64,000 nt of DNA from the NCBI RefSeq assembly GCF_018446385.1, contig NC_055987.1:10687705-10751704 (forward strand), in the 5' to 3' direction. The position numbers and the translations under genes are program-made. Positions within the stretch are counted from its first letter, which is position 1, and each line of letters opens with the position of its first letter. Shown piece by piece: positions 20,513-31,716 of the stretch. The notes beneath the pieces are model-generated. The model saw nothing but the letters and a program-made list of their open reading frames with translations, did not search any database and was not told the origin of the DNA. The stretch is from Zingiber officinale (taxonomy: Eukaryota; Streptophyta; Magnoliopsida; Zingiberales; Zingiberaceae).

Positions 20513-22783
20513 TCACCAGTAGTCCATACATGAACATAAACCTCCGGTGAAATGATGGAAGCGAAAGCGGTCTCTCAAGATTATGTCCCTGTTGTATATA
20601 CCAGACACAAGTTTGGCAACCAAGTGGCAATCGTCGCAAACACGAAGATTCTTTGTAATCCTTATTGGTGCAGGAGAAGAGGTACTAATGAGACCGAACG
20701 CAATGGCCAGCTTCTCACTATGCAAAGAAAGTGCTCTCTCTTTCGCATCTTCTTCTATATCTTGCAAGACCAGTTTCTTATCAGGTACATAACCCACCGC
20801 TTTCAATCTTGATGCAATTTCATCCAGTTGCAAATATATCTTCTCTTTCAGAGGGTGAGATATATCCCCCACCAGGAACTCATGAACAACTCCTTGAACC
20901 TCAATTGAGCTACAACCTGCTTCCTTTTTAAGCGAACTGTCTTTCATCGACTTCCTCAGCCTTGCCACGGCGTTCCAATTTCCTGACCTGGCGTATAAGT
21001 TAGACAGAATTACATGTGCTCCGTGGTTTCTAGGCTCCAGCTTCAGTAGATGTTTACAGGCATGCTCACCTAGCTCAACATTCCTATGGATAGCACAGGC
21101 TCCAAGCAATGCTCCCCATACCGAAGCACTAGGCGGCATCGGCATATTCCTTATACACTCTTTAGCTTCTTCCAATAACCCAGCGCGGCCTAGGATATCA
21201 ACGATACAACTGTAGTGCTCAGCATTCGGTGCAATGCCGTAGACAGGAAGCATTTTGCTAAAAAACAGCTTGCCCTCATCGACCAAGCCTGCGTGGCTAC
21301 AAGCACAGAACAAATTGGTGAAAGTAACACCATTAGGCTTGACCTTGGCCTCCTGCATTTGTTCAAAGAGATCCAAAGCTTCCTTTCCCTCCCCGTGCAT
21401 TGCGAATCCAGCAATCATGGCACTCCACACAAACACATCCCTGTTCTTCGTAGATTCAAACACATCGAGCGCCTTCTCCAGATCTCCGCACTTGGAGTAC
21501 ATGTCGATAAGAGAAGTGGTCAGATGAAAATTCAACGCGAAGCTGTTCTTCTTGATGTATGCATGGATCCAACAACCCAATTCCAGTGCGCCCAATTGGG
21601 AACAGGCAGACAGTGCAGCGACTAAGGTTACCTCATCAGGCTTTACATCAGCTTGCTGCAGATCGTGAAAGAGATCCAGTGCTTCCTTTGAACGCCCACT
21701 CTGTTCATAGCATGAGATGAGAGCATTCCAAGAGGCGATATCACGGTCAGGCATTTGATCGAACAGATGGCGAGCGGCATGAAAATGGCCTAATTTGCAA
21801 TACCCAACAAGCATGGTAGTCCAGGAGATGGAGTCCTTCGTGTTCATGCTGTGGAAAAGCAACTCTGCGTCCTCCAAGCTTCCGCACTTCACGTACATGT
21901 CGAGCAAAGCGTTGTCGAGTATTGAGCTTGCCTCAATGTCATCATTTCGCTGGATGTAAGCATGGATGCGCCTTCCGAGTTCCAAGTCGCACTTTTTCCC
22001 ACAGATGGAAGCGGCGCTGACCATGGTGACGTCGTTGGGCATCACGTTCTCCCGCTGCATCTCCTCGAACAATCGCAGAGCGTCGTCCCAGCGGTCTCCC
22101 AGCGCGAAAGCATTGATCATGGAATTCCAGGACACGACGTCTCGGGACGGGATATTGTCGAACACCCTGAGGGCAAGACCGGAATCGCCACACGCTGCGT
22201 AGAAGTGGACGAGCGTGTTGAGGATGAAAATGTCGGAGCTGAAAAAAGGGGACTTGACGACCATGCCGTGGAGCGCGGCGCCTTCGCGGAGGGCGGAGAG
22301 CGCCGCGGCGGCCTTGATGGCGAATGGGAAAGTGAACTTGTCGGGGTCGTCGGGGCCGTCGGAGAGTAAGCGGGCGAAGAGGAGGAGGGCGAGGCGGGGG
22401 TCGGGGCCGGCGGCGTGGGCGCGGATGAGGGTGTTCCAGGAGAAGAGGTTGGGGAAAGGGATGCTGTCGAACAGGCGGCGGGCGTAGGCTAGGTCCGGGG
22501 AGGGGGAGAGAGAAGCGCCGACCAGGAGGCGGCTGGCGGAGAACGGGTGGTGGAGGAGGCCGAGGCGGAGCATGCGGCAGTGGATGCGGTGGATTGTCCT
22601 GGTGTCTAGGCGGCGGTAGTCGTCGAGGAGCTGGAGCACTGGATGGTCGTCGCCATTGCTATTGACGCGGACGCAGTTCCTGTTGCTGTCGTTGGATGCG
22701 CGCATTGGAAGAGCAATGGAGGAAGGGAAGGAAGGGAAGGAAGGCAAGAGTTGATTCGCCATGGATGAGGACGATGAGTTCAA
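20513..22783 (-). CDS. OTP81: PLS-class PPR protein with E and DYW domains, OTP81-like
   Basis: An intronless frame of 756 residues. The N-terminus is Ser-rich and low in acidic residues, as in a plastid transit peptide. Tandem P, L and S pentatricopeptide motifs then run to about residue 560 (for example DVVSWNSMINAFALGDRWDDAL, DIASWNALISCYEQSGRSKEAL, DVFVWSAMIAGFAMHGEGKEAL in shortened form). E motifs follow, including GCSSIEVQGVVHEFLVGD. The last ~95 residues are a DYW deaminase-like domain with the HSE zinc/active-site motif at 688-690, CDDC at 716-719 and a final DYW. By recall, wording and motif order match Arabidopsis OTP81/QED1 (At2g29760), which edits several plastid transcripts. Both active-site and zinc residues are present, so deaminase activity is plausible. 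A second Met at residue 8 is an alternative start. The GGAAGG repeat near the start encodes SFPSFPSS. Confidence 0.9.
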   Translation of the reverse strand: MNSSSSSMANQLLPSFPSFPSSIALPMRASNDSNRNCVRVNSNGDDHPVLQLLDDYRRLDTRTIHRIHCRMLRLGLLHHPFSASRLLVGASLSPSPDLAYARRLFDSIPFPNLFSWNTLIRAHAAGPDPRLALLLFARLLSDGPDDPDKFTFPFAIKAAAALSALREGAALHGMVVKSPFFSSDIFILNTLVHFYAACGDSGLALRVFDNIPSRDVVSWNSMINAFALGDRWDDALRLFEEMQRENVMPNDVTMVSAASICGKKCDLELGRRIHAYIQRNDDIEASSILDNALLDMYVKCGSLEDAELLFHSMNTKDSISWTTMLVGYCKLGHFHAARHLFDQMPDRDIASWNALISCYEQSGRSKEALDLFHDLQQADVKPDEVTLVAALSACSQLGALELGCWIHAYIKKNSFALNFHLTTSLIDMYSKCGDLEKALDVFESTKNRDVFVWSAMIAGFAMHGEGKEALDLFEQMQEAKVKPNGVTFTNLFCACSHAGLVDEGKLFFSKMLPVYGIAPNAEHYSCIVDILGRAGLLEEAKECIRNMPMPPSASVWGALLGACAIHRNVELGEHACKHLLKLEPRNHGAHVILSNLYARSGNWNAVARLRKSMKDSSLKKEAGCSSIEVQGVVHEFLVGDISHPLKEKIYLQLDEIASRLKAVGYVPDKKLVLQDIEEDAKERALSLHSEKLAIAFGLISTSSPAPIRITKNLRVCDDCHLVAKLVSGIYNRDIILRDRFRFHHFTGGLCSCMDYW

Positions 22784-23210
22784 ACTTCGAACCGATTCGA
22801 ACGTGAGTACAATATTTCAACCATATATTCACTTTGTCCAAATATGTTAGTATGCAAATATTACCAATTTTATAATAAAATATTTTACCGACTAAATATT
22901 ATGATCTCATACCTTACTAATTAAATATACCAATCAAATATTTAGGTGTTTACAATCCTTCCTCGCTACATCTAATTTTATATTTAAATAAGATTAATAC
23001 ATATAATTTTAATATATTAATTTTGCATTTTTTGGTTAATTAAATTAAAAAAAAATGGTAGTCCACTTTTTTCTTGGACTCCATAAAGAAAAAATTATCT
23101 GACATTAACTTATACCGCCAATAATCCCAAGAATAAATATTTTCCATTGGAAATACCCTTAGTTATAGGATTGAGGGTTTACTTGTCTCCGCATAATAGG
23201 TTTATTATAA
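22784..23210. other. Upstream spacer of the PPR gene
   Basis: AT-rich sequence; presumed promoter side of the minus-strand PPR gene. No specific element recognised. Confidence 0.4.
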
Positions 23211-23563
23211 GAGCACCCACAATGAGATGTTAAATGAGTATTATAACACCTATTTAATACCCCTTCTCCATTGTGAGTGGGCATTATAATGCCCACTCAC
23301 AAGAGAGAGGAGAGAGGATGTTTAAACCTTTAAACACCTTCTCTCTTAATTTTTTTAATATTTTTTTTTCTTTTTTAAATTATAAAATTTTTAATATTAT
23401 TTAAAAAACTAATAAAAGGGATGAATAAGTGTATGGTGGATCCATATTAATGTTAAAAGGGATGTGAGTAAAAGAGATATATTGTTATAATAAATATGTG
23501 ACAGTAGACTCTATATCTTTTGATGAGATGGTGAATATTATAATACATTAGTTGTGAATGCTC
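23211..23563. mobile_element. Tourist-like MITE (353 bp) with TAA target duplication
   Basis: Left end GAGCACCCACAATGAGATGTT; the reverse complement of the right end is GAGCATTCACAACTAATGTA. TAA lies on each side (23208-23210 and 23564-23566). The TIR form and 3-bp TAA duplication fit PIF/Harbinger (Tourist) MITEs. No coding frame. Confidence 0.8.
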
Positions 23564-24018
23564 TAATGGTAAAAGATCAACTTCTGACCGTTGCACTAAA
23601 ACTAGATGTTTTACATGATTGAAAGAACAGATATAACATAAAGGAGCCGTGGTTTAATTTAAGACAGCAAAAAAATTATTCAAATTATACAAATTTTAAT
23701 ACGAACTACTGTAATAATAATTAATTAATTTGTGACTGAATAAATTTTGACTAAATTATTTTGATCTTTCTAATAACTAAAAATTACTTATTAATTCAAA
23801 GTATGTTTAATCAAATGATAAATTGTCCTAAAATTTTTAATAGCAAACTCAATTTTCTCCTCCGTTCCTATATTAGAAAAAAAATTATTCTCACCCTCTT
23901 CAACTTCCTAATCTATATCGATTTGCTTAATTGCCCATATTTTTTTAGTTATATAAAAAATTCTATAATGAGATATAATTTCTCATAAATATAACATATT
24001 TAAACTAAAATATACTGA

Positions 24019-24085
24019 ACCTCCCTCCATATCCGTGGGGTCAGCACTAGGGGGGTCACTAAGGTAGCGGATCTACTTTTTTTAT
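24019..24085 (+). mobile_element. SINE 3' fragment
   Basis: Shares CCTCCCTCCATATCCGTGGG and the following CTAGGGGGG..C(A/T)GATGTGGCGG-like tail with the intact SINE at 14725-14874. The tRNA-like head is missing, so this is a 5'-truncated copy. Confidence 0.7.
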
Positions 24086-24276
24086 TTAAACTAAAATATA
24101 CTATATTTTCTATCAAATTCAGCATCATTCTTTTTCCGCTTAATCAATTGATTGACATAATCGATTCTAATTAAATGATATTGAATTTAGGAGAAATTTT
24201 ATATTTTATTTTATACTTTTTGTATTTATTAAAATTAATAAGAGATTTTGGTCTAAAAATAATGGTATAATTGTTT

Positions 24277-24757
24277 GCGCAATATCCCTAGGTCAAGGTT
24301 GACCTGGTTGACTAATCTTGGGTTGACTCAAGCTTGAGTCTTGATGTTTGAGTTTCGATGTTTAACAATACATGAAGATTGCAAATGCAATCATCCGATT
24401 GGGGGATTGTTGATATAATTCATCTCTGGTTAAGGACTGACCAGTTAGATGTGAAGAAGAGTCAAGTAGGTCAAAGGGTTAACCGGATACTTGACTAGGA
24501 AAGTCCTAACTGGACGTTAGGGAAGGGGAAATCCTGATGAGTGAAGTCAAACAGTTGGAAATCCTGGTGAGTGAAGTCAGATGAAAATCCTAGTGAGTGA
24601 AGATCGGTGAAAGTCCTGGTGAGTGAAACCAAACAGATAGAAAGTACTGTGAGTGAAGTCAGGCAGATGCAAAGACCTGGTAAGTGAAGTCAGACACGTG
24701 GAAATCTAGGTGGGTCAAGGTTGACCGGACACCTAGTGTTGGGAAGTCCAAGTATGT
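24277..24757 (+). mobile_element. Diverged LTR fragment, relative of the solo LTR family
   Basis: Opens with CAATATCCCTAGGTCAAGG and continues with the TTGATGTTTGAGTTT region and at least six copies of a unit around GTGAGTGAAG(T/C)CA, the same minisatellite seen in the LTRs at 9885 and 56685. It breaks off after AAGTCCAAGTA and lacks the palindrome cluster and 3' part. Fossil, clearly older than the other copies. Confidence 0.75.
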
Positions 24758-25278
24758 TGAGATATATTATCTGTATTTTTTTAGTTATATAAAAAATTCT
24801 AAAATGAGATATAATTTCTTCTAAGTGTAGCATATTTAGACTTTTTGTATTTATTAAAAATAACAAAAGATTTTTGTCTAAAAATAATAGTATAATTTCT
24901 CCTAAATTTAGCACTATTTAATTAGAACCGAGTATATCAATCGATCGGTCATGTGAAAAAAGAGTTGTGCTTAATTTGATAAAAAAATATACTAGATTTT
25001 AGTTTAAATATACTGAATTTAGGAGGAATTATATCTCATTTTGAACTTTTTTTGTCAAAAAATGAGGACAATTAGATAAATCGATGTACATTGGGGAGTT
25101 AAAACAAAGAAAAATTTACATACAGAGAGTGAGAATAAATTTTTTCAGACGTAGGCACTAAAAAGAAAGTTGAGTTTATATAGGGAGTTTAGAATAATTT
25201 ACCCTTAATCAAAATGAACACTTTTAATTTTTTTAATGTAAATGTGTATTTGTGGTGACACTCACTATAGGTTAAAGT

Positions 25279-28116
25279 TAGACTTGACTACGGTTCAGAA
25301 TTGACAGTTTAATGATTCGAAACCAACAGTTTGACGGTTTAAAACCATCGTTCGACGATGCCTAACAAGTCAACACTTAACATTAACCGCTCAAGACGAA
25401 TATGATTCATGTTCGAAACCACCGGTTCACGGTTCGCCATGGTTTAAGATTGTTATATCAATTTTTTTTTAAATTTTAAATTTTAAATTTATTTTTAAAA
25501 AAGGACTTGTACTTATTTAAGTTGTTTGTGTATCCCCTTAGGGTATAGGAAAATTAAAGATCGTGTAGTTCTTTTACATGTTTATCCTTTTATATTAGGA
25601 AGTAAGTTGTTATTCACTTCTATTTCTCGTTCCTGTTGTATTGGTTCCTTCGGTATCAAATTCTTCAACTTCGTCAATAGAAAGTTGCATTCCTTAGATT
25701 CTTTTCTCGTCTCTGGTCAATCATCGAGTAATGCTTGAGCTTTCAATGAGTCGAGAGACAAAGTTGATCATCGTTCATCTAATATGTTACCACTGACACT
25801 AAACGTCTGCTTCACAGCAATAGTTGACACTGGACAAACTAAAATTTTTTTGGTGATTATGGAGAGGACGGGAAAAGCTTTGAGATTTCTCGGACCACCA
25901 CTTTAGGATATCGAAATTTTCACTATCTGCTTCACTAAAATCAAAAGAAGTCGTAAAATAATTCTCAAGTTTCTATATGAAACTTGAGGATTCGCGTGGA
26001 TGTTTCGCCCAACTTTTTTTTAATGAAAGTTGTGCTTTTATAAGTTTTAATTTTATGTTTCAAAATATTAGATTGTACTTATATTTTATATAATATTGAT
26101 TATAAAGATTATATAAATAAATTTAACATTATAGATAATATTAACTAAATAGAGAAGAAGAATCTTTAATTGAAATTAAAATGTTATAATACAAAGTTAA
26201 CATTTCTTATAAGACTTCTAATTTAAATCTAGGATCTAAAATAAATATAATTAAATAAATTTTAGGAATAATATAAAAATATTTTTCTCATTTAGTTTTC
26301 ATAGATAATATGCAAAAAAAATAAAGATTCATCATTAATACGTTCATTTAAAACTAATATTATATTAGAAAAATTTTCTAAAATTAAATGTATGGTGGGC
26401 TAATAGACACCGAAAAGTTGTTCAGTTGTATCGTTAAATACTTAAATTTTACAAATATTATTACAAATATTCCATTGATGCGAAAATAAATATATATTAG
26501 TATTAGTATTTTATGTAAAAAAAATATAATAACTTTTTTATATTGAAATGAATTTTGTAATAATTGATATATTGAATTCAACGTCTTGTTACATCATGTG
26601 AAAATTTTTTAGTTCTTATTTCATTAGTTTTACAAAACTTACCTTATTATTTCATTGTAGATGAATGCTACCATAAATAAGAAATTACAACTCTAATTGG
26701 TTTAATATGATTTTCTAAAATTTTTAATTAATCTTGAACATATAAATTTAAACACATGATATACACAATGAATATAAAAAAATAAACCAACAATAACATG
26801 TTAACAAATAAATTTTAGTTCTATCTATACAAGAATTAGTATTATCCAATATTATTGAAAAAATTTTGTAAGTTAATCTATATTTTTCTGAAATTAAATA
26901 TAATAATTATGTGATGTTATGAGTATGTGATTCATTAAAAATTCTATAAGATAACAATTTTTTTTTGGAGATTCAAGAATTATCGATCCAATGATAAGTC
27001 ATCCATATACTAATATATTTGCTAATGTTCACTCCAAATATCAAAAACATAAAGAAACTTTATTATTTAATTTACTAAATTCATCAATTAATTTTTTTTC
27101 TCCTTATTTTATTAATTTTTTTTAATTGTACTAGTAAATATAGTTCTAGGAACACGTTTAACACATACATTAAAAGATTTTTTATAAAAATCTTCAAATG
27201 TGTATTTCGATCTAAAACTCAAAGAAGATGTTTTACGGAAACAAATTTAGTTAATGATTCTCTTAATTTATTATTAAAATATACAAATAAATCGAAATCA
27301 GTATTACTGTTAGTTGAAGAAAATCTAGATAATTATAATTTAGAATGGTCCATTCCATATTTCGTCGAGTGCTTCGTTTCTATGTGTTATTTCAACGATC
27401 CATAACCACTATCAACTTGAATTTATAGGAGACATTGTAGTGCTTACATTTTTTACGCAATTCTTCTAATAAAAGAGTGACTTTCTCAATATGTTTAATG
27501 AAAATAAAAGATTTTAGAGGAGAAATTTTCTTAACTTTAGAAGTAATTGCATTGGTACTTCCTTATGATTTAGGTGTCGTAATCGAAATGTGCTCGATCT
27601 CATCATCGGTGGATTAAATGTCAGAGGCCTTATGCAGATTCACTATTTCCTTTCCCCTCCGAGATCGAGATGATGAACCTCCACGACTTCCTTCCATTGT
27701 AGTTTAAAATTTAAACCTAAAGTGTGTAAAAATGGAGGCTGGAGTAAAAAATGTGTAGATAATGCAAAATTAAAAATGAGAGTATAGAAGATGTGTGTAA
27801 AAATGATAAATGAACTTCCTATTTATAGAGTTTGGATAGTAACAGACACTAAATCATAGCAATTGATCAAAAAATAATTAAATAATCTTAACCGTTGAAA
27901 AAAAATACTCCTACCACCCCCTCAACGGTTATAAACTGTCAGTTAATCGATGGAACCAACGTTCAACGGTTTAAGAAAAAAAATCGATGGGCAGAATCAA
28001 TGGTCCTTCGGTCCTACCGAGCCGATTCCGATTCGACCCAGTGATCCTAGTCAATGTGCAACTAACCCGTTGACCCGAATCAGGCCCGAGCTCGATCCGA
28101 CCCGTGGTCAGGTCTA
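25279..28116 (-). mobile_element. Decayed hAT transposon (2.84 kb)
   Basis: Terminal inverted repeats: left TAGACTTGACTACGGTTC; right end reads TAGACCTGACCACGGGTC when reversed. Flanking 8-mers GTTAAAGT and ATTAATGT agree at 6 of 8 positions. On the minus strand the 3' part (about 25745-25905) encodes PVLSIITKKILVCPVSTIA and TFSVSGNILDER, the hAT C-terminal dimerisation block. A start at 27697 gives MEGSRGGSSSRSRRGKEIV, followed by a BED-finger-like remnant with CKHYNVSYKFK around 27390. The middle is AT-rich with several stops and frame changes, so no transposase can be made. Near both ends are CAACGG/CGATGG-type subterminal repeats. Confidence 0.82.
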
Positions 28117-30216
28117 ATTAATGTGATACCAAATTTAATTTTATTATATAATTAAAAATAATACAATCTAGAAAGATCTTTAAATGATCACTTTGATTAA
28201 AAAAATCTTAGTAATACATTAAATCCTTCTTTATCATATATTACATTATTGATGGGTAAACTATTTTAAATTTTTAGAGGTGGATAGGATTCCTTGTTTA
28301 TCAGATAAATTTAAGAGAACAATTTGGCACACTGAGAGAGACCGTTAATTTAGATGGGTTCAGACTAAAATTTTATCAATTTATTTAAAAGTGAATCAAA
28401 ATGGACAGGTCATGTGGGTTATGAGTACAAATTGAGAAGGAAATTTTTTTCTTGAGATTATGAATTATGAAATTAATATATGTAAATTTTTATGAAAATT
28501 ATGACTTATTTTTTTATGTTATTTCACTTTTGACTGTTGGTTAACATGTATAAATTCTACATGTGAAATAATTTAAAAACATTTATTTATAAAATGATCA
28601 AATCCAATGAATCTTAGAATTTTTTATATACTTTTTAAATTGATTTTATGGATTAATCCATCTAACTCACAATTTATCAGGATTAATTATTTGTATTTGT
28701 CGGAAATTGAACTATATCTTTCCAATGGCAAACCTTACTTAAATACCAACTCGATTATATTAGTAGGAGCTATTGATATAATTCATCCTAAATAACTTAA
28801 TATCATTGATCCATGACAAGATACGAACATTTAAATTGCATCTGTCCCTAATAAATATTGTATTCAAACTAATCCCAAACAGCATGTTGCAGTAACTATC
28901 TGTCTCCATCTCATGGCGTGCTGCCGAAGATGTCTCCGGTTTCCCAACTGGATAGATTTCGGATGATATGTTGTCCAATCAATCGACCAACCAATTGGAT
29001 ACAATTGATTCCACACACAAGTTATCAAACAGTTGGATGAATTCTCCTAATTGGTCCAACAATCACCTATCAACCACTCTTTTTTTTTCCCAATAAAAAT
29101 ATAATTAATTCCTCATTTTTTATTTTCCCTCCAAAGTCCACAGAACACATGCGATTCGATCGACTGTCGTGCGGGTAACTCCCAACCGACGAGAAATTAG
29201 ATAGAAATTAGGTGCGTGACGACTTATTCCCCCAACCTTGCGTCCTTATCCTCAAAATCTAATGCATCACACCTTTTTTCCATTCAGCTTAATGGATTTA
29301 ATCTAACCGAACACGACTAACCTCTATTTTGTGTGCACAAAGCAAAGATAGCAGCAAGGATTTAACACGTCGGTCTTCCTTCAAAGTTCAACGATGGGCG
29401 TTTGTTTCTCCCGTTTTCCTTCAGCCCACCTCGCCCTCTGCGCGGCCTTGGCCCTACGGGCGCACGCGCTGACTGAGTCAATTCATCGAACAGTTGGCGG
29501 TCCGACTTTAGAAACCAAACTCCACCTACACTCGGTCAAGATCTCTCGAATTTTTTGACCTGGATTGAGGAAGAGGGTCGTCTCTTGTTCTTATCCCCAG
29601 CGGATAGTTTCTTTCCGCCTAACATCCAATTTTTATTTTTTTATTTTCCTCTGATGGAAGAAGCGCGACTCAGCTGTTCGACGTAATGCCCACCTCAAGT
29701 TTTCGACCGCCTAACGCCTGTCGTACCGTGATGAAACATCAACCTAGTTAGGTCATCGTGCCAATAGACATAGATAAACATACGTAGATCATAACACGGA
29801 CATGGTTTTAAACTAACAGTAGAGTAGAATGAGCAATAAATAAAGAGGACTTGTTGGGATATAATGCGGTCTTACCGGGAATCCAGATCATCCAGTGGAT
29901 ATCCAGTAGAATTAGCAGTGCGTAATTTGAAGAAATGGATTTCCTACTCGGATTATGCATTTCACCGAGGCACCCACCTGTTTTAGCCAATAGAGGGAAA
30001 GATAAAGACATGAGCATGCGTAATTTTAAAAAATGGAATTGTTTCAATGTTTGGATAGGCTCTCTCAATGTTTATCTCTATCATTCTGCTATTTGGATTT
30101 TTTTTAAAAAAATTATTTTTATGGAGTTCCATTTCGTGGCTCGTTCCTACCGCCATTATTTATTATTATTATTATTTAATTTTTTTTAATCTTTATCCTT
30201 TGCCCTGTGTTGCGTG
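28117..30216. promoter_or_regulatory. Intergenic and promoter side of the HSPRO gene
   Basis: No supportable gene. The first 900 bases are AT-rich; 29100-29800 is richer in GC. Two W-box cores (TTGACC) form an inverted pair at 29534-29539 (as GGTCAA) and 29555-29560, and a TGAGTCA bZIP-type site lies at 29474-29480, about 0.8 kb upstream of the start. W-boxes would suit a stress-responsive gene, but such short motifs also occur by chance. Confidence 0.35.
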
Positions 30217-30234
30217 TGTATATATATGTATATC
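30217..30234 (+). promoter_or_regulatory. Candidate TATA element of HSPRO
   Basis: GTATATATATGTATAT-type sequence 100-117 bases upstream of the ATG at 30334, a suitable distance for a plant core promoter with a short 5' UTR. Confidence 0.5.
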
Positions 30235-30333
30235 CAGTTATATTGATTTCTTACCAGCATTTCGTCGAACAGGTTGTCTGCCATCTTCGACCTGTCTCCG
30301 CCACCATCTTCTGAAATACCGAGGATTATTGAT

Positions 30334-31716
30334 ATGGCGGCGTCGAAGATATCCGCGAGATCTCCAGCGGCATCGGATCAGAATTCGTTCCCCTCGACGT
30401 CCTCCTCCGCTCCCCAACCGGAGTGCGATGCCTTTGCCACAGCCGCCTATCAGCGATATATCCGCCTGCCGGAGCTCGCCAAGCTCGCCGGGTCCAGGAA
30501 ATTCCCCCAGTGGCGCAACGAGTCGGTTCTGAAGCCGGCTCTCCAGGGCCTGGAGATCACCTTCCGGTTCGTTTCCATCTCCCTTTCCGACACTCGGCCG
30601 TACGCCAACCACCGCGAGTGGAAACGCCGGCTCGAGTCGATCGCCTCCCGGGAGATCGAGCTCATCGCAGCGCTTTGCGAGGAGGAGGGCGGTGCCGGCG
30701 CTCCCATCGCGGATCTCAGCTCGTGCGCGGGGGTTCTGTCTCGGGGATACAGTTCGCAGGAGGTGTGGAAGGTCCCGGGCGCGGCGGCGAGCGTGGTCGC
30801 GCGCACAAGCGAGGCGAGCCTGCTGCCGCGGCTGGCGGCGTGGGAGAAGTCGGAGGACGCGGCCGCCAAGATCCTGTTCCAGATCGAGAGCCAGATGCAA
30901 CGGTGCGCCTTCACTTTGGGACTCGGCGAGCCCAACCTCGCCGGGAAGCCCACCCTCGAGTACGACCTCGTCGTCCGGCCGTTCGACCTCCACGCCCTCA
31001 AGCGGTGCTCCAAGGCGCACCAAGAAGACCAGGTGTTGTGCACGATCCATCAGATCCTTGAGTCCTGGCTAAGCGCCGCCCGGGAGCTCGTCGCCCGCGT
31101 GGAACAGAGGATCGAATCAGAGGAGTGGGCGGCCGCGGCGGGCGACTGCTGGCTCATCGAGCGCGTATGGAAGCTGCTCTCGGAAGTGGGGGACCTCCAT
31201 TTTCTGATGGATCCCGATGATTTCCTCCGGATCAAGAGCCAGCTAGGGATCAAGGCCGCCTCTGGCGGCGGGGAGTCGATCTGCTTCCTATCGGAGACGC
31301 TGATTCACGTGACGGGCGCGTGCAAGGAACTTCGGCGGAGCGTGCCGCGGATCCTGGGCGTGGAGGCGGATCCCAACGGTGGCCCGCGGGTGCAGAACGC
31401 GGCGATGCTGCTTTTCCACAGCCGGCGGCGTGGGGAAGGGGACGAGATGGGGAAGGTTGAACTGCTGCAGGCGATGCAGGCGGTGGAGGCAGCATCGAAG
31501 CGATTCTTCTTCGCGTACAGGCAGGTGGCGGCGGCGGTGATGGGGAGCCTGGAGGTCAGCGGAAACCGAGCGGCGTACGTTCCGGCGGAGGCACTGGATT
31601 CGCTCACGCAGATGTTCCTCGAGCCGCCTTACTACCCGAGCTTGGACGCCGCGAAGACCTTCTTGGGGGAGTACTGGCAGCGAAGCGACCTCGGAGCGAC
31701 CAAGGCAAACTGGTAG
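30334..31716 (+). CDS. HSPRO2: HSPRO (Hs1pro-1-like nematode-resistance-type) protein
   Basis: A single exon of 460 residues starting MAASKISARSPAASDQNSF and ending DLGATKANW. The body matches my recollection of the plant HSPRO family: AAYQRYIRLPELAKL, FPQWRNESVLKPALQGLE, ITFRFVSISLSDTRPYANHR, CWLIERVWKLLSEVGDLHFL and MDPDDFLRIKSQL. Family length is about 440-480 and the gene is usually intronless, as here. The family is named after sugar beet Hs1pro-1; Arabidopsis HSPRO1/2 are stress-induced and reported to contact the SnRK1 kinase complex. A role in stress or energy signalling is therefore inferred. The start is the first in-frame ATG; the open frame extends 20 codons upstream without one. 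GC content is very high, as for many monocot single-exon genes. Confidence 0.93.
   Translation: MAASKISARSPAASDQNSFPSTSSSAPQPECDAFATAAYQRYIRLPELAKLAGSRKFPQWRNESVLKPALQGLEITFRFVSISLSDTRPYANHREWKRRLESIASREIELIAALCEEEGGAGAPIADLSSCAGVLSRGYSSQEVWKVPGAAASVVARTSEASLLPRLAAWEKSEDAAAKILFQIESQMQRCAFTLGLGEPNLAGKPTLEYDLVVRPFDLHALKRCSKAHQEDQVLCTIHQILESWLSAARELVARVEQRIESEEWAAAAGDCWLIERVWKLLSEVGDLHFLMDPDDFLRIKSQLGIKAASGGGESICFLSETLIHVTGACKELRRSVPRILGVEADPNGGPRVQNAAMLLFHSRRRGEGDEMGKVELLQAMQAVEAASKRFFFAYRQVAAAVMGSLEVSGNRAAYVPAEALDSLTQMFLEPPYYPSLDAAKTFLGEYWQRSDLGATKANW

Larger units (their letters stand above)
23840..25190. mobile_element. Fold-back element interrupted by an LTR fragment and SINE tail
   Basis: Left arm (about 23845-24010) with ATTATTCTCACCCTCT, ATATCGATTTGCTTAATTG and AATGAGATATAATTTCTC is matched in inverted order by the right arm (about 24990-25190). 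Between the arms lie a SINE 3' fragment (24019-24085), an LTR fragment (about 24277-24757) and a direct partial copy of the left-arm sequence (24770-24840). No coding frame; superfamily not determined. Confidence 0.6.

Noticed and set aside
25526-25738. Frame MCIPLGYRKIKDRVVLLHV
   Set aside because: Plus-strand shadow inside the decayed minus-strand hAT element.
29394-29564. Short frame beginning MGVCFS upstream of HSPRO
   Set aside because: About 56 codons, no recognisable family; GC-rich DNA alone can give it. The myristoylation-like start is not enough.
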